Of a DNA stretch of 62,000 nt, positions 58,410-62,000 are shown piece by piece (within the stretch, counting starts at the first letter, position 1; each line of letters opens with the position of its first letter). This stretch comes from Adiantum capillus-veneris (lineage: Eukaryota; Streptophyta; Polypodiopsida; Polypodiales; Pteridaceae): NCBI GenBank assembly GCA_014529385.2, contig CM043963.1, positions 72,955,912 to 73,017,911 of the forward strand. Direction: 5' to 3'. Position numbers and translations under genes: made by a program. The notes under the pieces were generated by a model. That model was not told the DNA's origin. It made no database searches and was given only the letters and a program-made list of their open reading frames with translations.

Positions 58410-61400
58410 ATGGCTGACAACAACAAAGATGTCTTCAAGATTTTTTGCTACTGAGGACAAGTTGGATGGGGACAATTACCCTATGTGGGCTTATATGATG
58501 CAACTCGTTCTTGTGTCAAAGGGCGTTTGGAATATTGTGCAGGACATTGATGTACGTCCTAGTTTTGAGGATGCAGGTGATGTTGAGGATGTTGCAGGTC
58601 TTGCTACAAGGATTTCAAATGTTAGAGTTATTTTGCCTACGGTAGAACAAGCTCCTTGGGATGTAAAGGACACGCAGGCTCATGCATTGATTGTGTTGTC
58701 TGTGAAGCGCACCATTGTTCCTCACATGCGTTTAGCAAAATCTGCAAAACAGGCTTGGGATATTCTAGGAGGTCTTTATGCAAGCCGCAATGAAGCTAAA
58801 ATTGCTTTGCTGCGTAAAGAGCTGGAGTCGAAGATTATGCATGAGGAAGATGATATGGACACTTTTCTTGCTGGTGTCAAGAATAGCAATGAGCAACTTG
58901 TTTCTGTAGGTGAAGTCATTTCAGACAGTTCCCTTGTGCAGACTGTTCTTGATGCCTTACCAGATTTCTACCAGACTTTTGCTAGTACTTGGAGACTGAT
59001 GACTCAAGGAAATCCTGAAGTTGTCAAGTTTGATGCATTATGCACATTGCTGTTGCAAGAGTCACTTTACAAAAAAAACAGGACTAGGTAAGCGTGCAGT
59101 TGAACAGGATTTTATTGCTTCTCAAAGAAAGGGTGGTAACAGTAATGCAGCCACTTCTTATGGTTCTACTGCGAGTGGAAAAACTTATGTTCCTAATGCT
59201 TCTGCTGACAGCAATTCGTCTGGAAATTCTGGTGATAAGGGCAAAAAGAAGATGCGTTGCCATTATTGTAAAGCCAATGATCACTTGATCAAGTCGTGTC
59301 CTAAGTTGAAGGCCAAAGAGGCTAAGAAGAAAGAGGGTGGTTTCACTGCAAATGTTGGTTCCACTACAAATGCAGCCATTTTTTGAGTCTTTTGTAAAAG
59401 GAGACTGTAATGTTGATGTTGATGCAGAATGGGCTTTTAGCGCAGAGTGCGCTTACAATCCTGTTGTCCATGATGCATGCTTGTCAGTAGCTGCAGCTTC
59501 ACATGTGTGGTATTTCGACAGTTGTGCTACAAAGCACATTACCTCACATCGTGAATTATTCACCTCTCTCGAGTCTATCCCTCATGGAAATTCAGTCACT
59601 TGTGCCAGCAATGCCTCTTATCCAGTTCAGGGAGTTGGAAAGATTGTGCTTATTGTTGCAAATTGTAGTTCCTTCACACTTGTTGATGCACTTTATGTAC
59701 CTGGGATCAAGGAGAATCTCTTGTCTATATCCGCACTTGCTAGACTTGGACTTATAGCCAAATTTGTGGATGACAGATGGACAATTCATGATCTAAGTTT
59801 TGGTGATGAAATTATTGTATCTGGCCTTTTGTGCCGTGGGCTGTATAAGCTCACTTTGTATGATAAGTGTGGATAAAATTTTGCAAAGGCAGTTGAAGAT
59901 TCAAGGGCTATTTCAGATGCAAAACTTTGGCATGCACGTTTTGGTCATCTGAATTTGGTCAGTTTGCTGCGTTTGTAGAAATCTGATATGGTTGCTTCTT
60001 TGCCGCCTCTTGAAACTCCTGTCAAACATGTTTGTGAAGGCTGTATTTTGGGTAAGATGTAGCGTTCTAAGTTTCCAAAGGATGGTTCAGTTCGGGCCAC
60101 ATGCAGGTTGCAACTTGTGCATAGTGATGTTTGTGGGCCCATGCAAACTCCGTCCTTGGGAAATTACCTTTACTTCGTGACTTTCATTGATGATTACTCT
60201 AGGCATGCATGAGTATTTCCGCTTAAAGGGAAGTCTGAAGTTTTTATGTGCTTCAAACAATTTTTGGCTCTGGCTGAAAATGTCTCGAAATGTACTATGG
60301 CACCCTCCGTTCCGATCGACGGGGGGAGTATATGTCTCATGAATTCAATGCATTTCTAGCTAGTCGTGGGATAAAACACCAATGTACAGTGCCTTATACA
60401 CCTCAGCAAAATGGTGTTGCTAAGAGAAAAAAATAGGTCACTTACGAAAATGGCACAGTGTATGGTCAAAAGTCAAGCTTTGACGCATTCTTTTTGGCTT
60501 GAGGCCATCATGTGTCCACTTATGTACTAAATAGGTATCCTACAAAATCTTTGCAGTCTATTACTCCATATGAAGCATGGCATGATAGAAACCTTCTATT
60601 GAGCACATGCGTGTTTTTGGTTGTTTGGCATATGCTTTGGTGCCACAAACACAGTGCAGAAAATTGGATGATAAGGCTGTCAAATGTATTTTTGTTGGTT
60701 ATAGTACTGAAAGCAAAGGTTACAGGTTGTATCATCCGCAAACAAAATGAATTCTGGTTTCACGGGATGTAGTGTTTGTGGAAGATTCTGTTCAGCCCTT
60801 GCTGTCATGTACTAGAGACAGTAATGTAAGCTCACGGGACATTTATGACACTTTGTTGCCTCTTTTCAATGGTGGAAGTAAGAATGTAAGTTCCAGTGAG
60901 GCAAATGTACAGCCTATGGGGGTTTTTGAAAATGTTATAGATCAGCCTATTAATGATGCAGATGTACATGATGTACTTGATGAGGAAAGGGCTGAAAATG
61001 AGCAGGCTAGAGGTATGCCAAAATGGCTGGTGCACACTTTGCGTGATAGTAAATTGGATGCACCTTTGTCTAGTCGTACTCGTTCAGACTCTTTCCATGC
61101 ATCTTAAGCATCAGATTGTTATGCTTTGGCTGTATCTAGCTTCCATGATGTTGAGGACCCTCTGTCTTTTGATGAAGCACCGAATTCAGAAAATTAGATG
61201 GCTACCATGCAATCAGAATATGACGCACTTATAGAAAAGGACACATGGACTTTATGTGATTTTCCCCTTGGCAAAAAGGCCATTGGTGCAAAGTGGTTTA
61301 CAAGTTGGAACACAAGCCGGATGGTGAGATTGATCGCCATAAGGCTCCACTTGTTGCAAAGGGTTATGCACAACAAAAACGCATAGATTATGAAGAGACC

Positions 61401-62000
61401 TTTGCTCCCGCTTTTCGTATGAAAACTGTGCATTTTCTATGTGTATTGGCAGCTCATTTTGGTTGGGATGTACATCAATTAGACATTGTTACTACTTTTT
61501 TGAATGGTGACATATTTGAGGAAGTTTATATAACGCATCCTCATGGTTTTGTCAAGAACGGACAAGAGGACAAAGTGTGAAAATGTAACAAGGCTTTGTA
61601 TGGGTTGAAGCAATCTCCTCGTGCTTCGTATGAGAAAGCTGACACTCATTTGGTCAAACAAGGCTTTTGTAACAGTCCAACAGAAAGCACATTGTATGTA
61701 AAGCGTGAGGGTGATGTACTTCTCATTGTGGTTCTTTATGTAGATGATTTGTTGATCACTGGACCAAATGAGAGACATATTGCTGTATTTAAGGCTGATT
61801 TGAATGCTACTTTCAAGATAAAAGATTTGGGATTGTTGCATCATTATCTGGCCATATAGTTTAAACAGCGTGATGGTAGTTTTGCCTTGTGTCAGAAAGT
61901 TACATAGGACATTGCTGTGTAAGTTTGGACTTGAGGATTGCAAACCTATTGACACTCCCATGGAACCAGGTTTGAAGTTGAGTCTACATGATGCTGGCAA
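58410..62000 (+). pseudogene. copia-4 gag-pol remnant
   Basis: ATG 58410 opens MADNNKDVFKIF, then a frameshift leads into ATEDKLDGDNYPMWAYMM (gag). Further parts: zinc knuckle CHYCKANDHLIKSC (about 59260-59300), protease WYFDSCATKHITS (about 59510, DSG changed to DSC), pre-integrase WHARFGHLN, integrase with HSDVCGP (60120) and [10 protein letters not shown] (60395), RT (61200-61860) with LYVDDLLITG at about 61735. Many stops and frame changes occur, for example near 58440, 59088, 59385, 59874, 60058, 61320 and 61578. It is clearly dead. Confidence 0.9.

Larger units (their letters stand above)
57836..62000 (+). mobile_element. Ty1/copia element, decayed and cut by the window end (copia-4)
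   Basis: The 5' LTR (57836-58062) is followed by the primer site TTGGTATCAGAGCAGC and a gag-pol region with many lesions. The 3' LTR lies beyond the window. LTR length (227 bp), LTR sequence and gag/protease match copia-2, so both are one family. Confidence 0.92.

Overview
The window is nuclear DNA from a land plant with a large, repeat-rich genome. Evidence is Ty1/copia and Ty3/gypsy LTR retrotransposons with plant-type primer sites, a CACTA (En/Spm) transposon with tnp2 and Transposase_24 proteins, a plant LINE with a DUF4283-like ORF1, an LRR receptor-like protein gene, and long CT/AG microsatellites. Nothing fixes the species. No rRNA, tRNA, CRISPR or bacterial operon was seen. By my reading about two thirds of the window is recognisable mobile DNA; the only host-type loci are a broken LRR receptor-like protein gene (about 52998-56118) and a small heavy-metal-associated (HMA/HIPP-like) gene fragment carried inside the CACTA element (about 49985-50172).

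Layout. 95-6000: an ~86-bp tandem array split by a young, almost intact copia element (copia-1, 494-5736, TSD TCACT, one nonsense codon). 6400-16010: a minus-strand LINE in three pieces, split by copia-2 (7521-9377, minus strand, internally deleted) and copia-3 (9606-15045, plus strand, decayed). 16011-29600: mostly non-coding DNA with a 21-bp minisatellite, a gypsy gag fossil, a MITE with perfect 22-bp inverted repeats, a piggyBac-like element flanked by TTAA, several short duplications, a ~0.7-kb inverted-repeat element, and one half of a duplicated microsatellite-rich block. 29607-51174: a complete CACTA element with 12-bp terminal repeats and a GTA target duplication, into whose transposase exon a 13.6-kb gypsy element (34396-47983, TSD GTTGA) has inserted. 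51175-52990: the other half of the duplicated block. 52998-56118: the LRR gene. 57836-62000: copia-4, same family as copia-2, running off the window.

How the parts work together. The CACTA carries two minus-strand genes, a tnp2/DUF4216 transposase with recognisable splice sites and a Transposase_24 protein, plus subterminal repeats that would bind transposase; stop codons and the gypsy insertion make it non-autonomous now. The gypsy has an upstream ORF, gag, zinc knuckles, protease, RT, RNase H and integrase. Unusually, a second retropepsin-like DTGA domain and four W-V/I-P-K motifs follow the integrase in the same reading frame, and a small acidic ORF lies further 3'. Its first protease has DGG where DTG/DSG is expected. 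The two-protease layout and the captured HMA fragment are the observations I rate highest.
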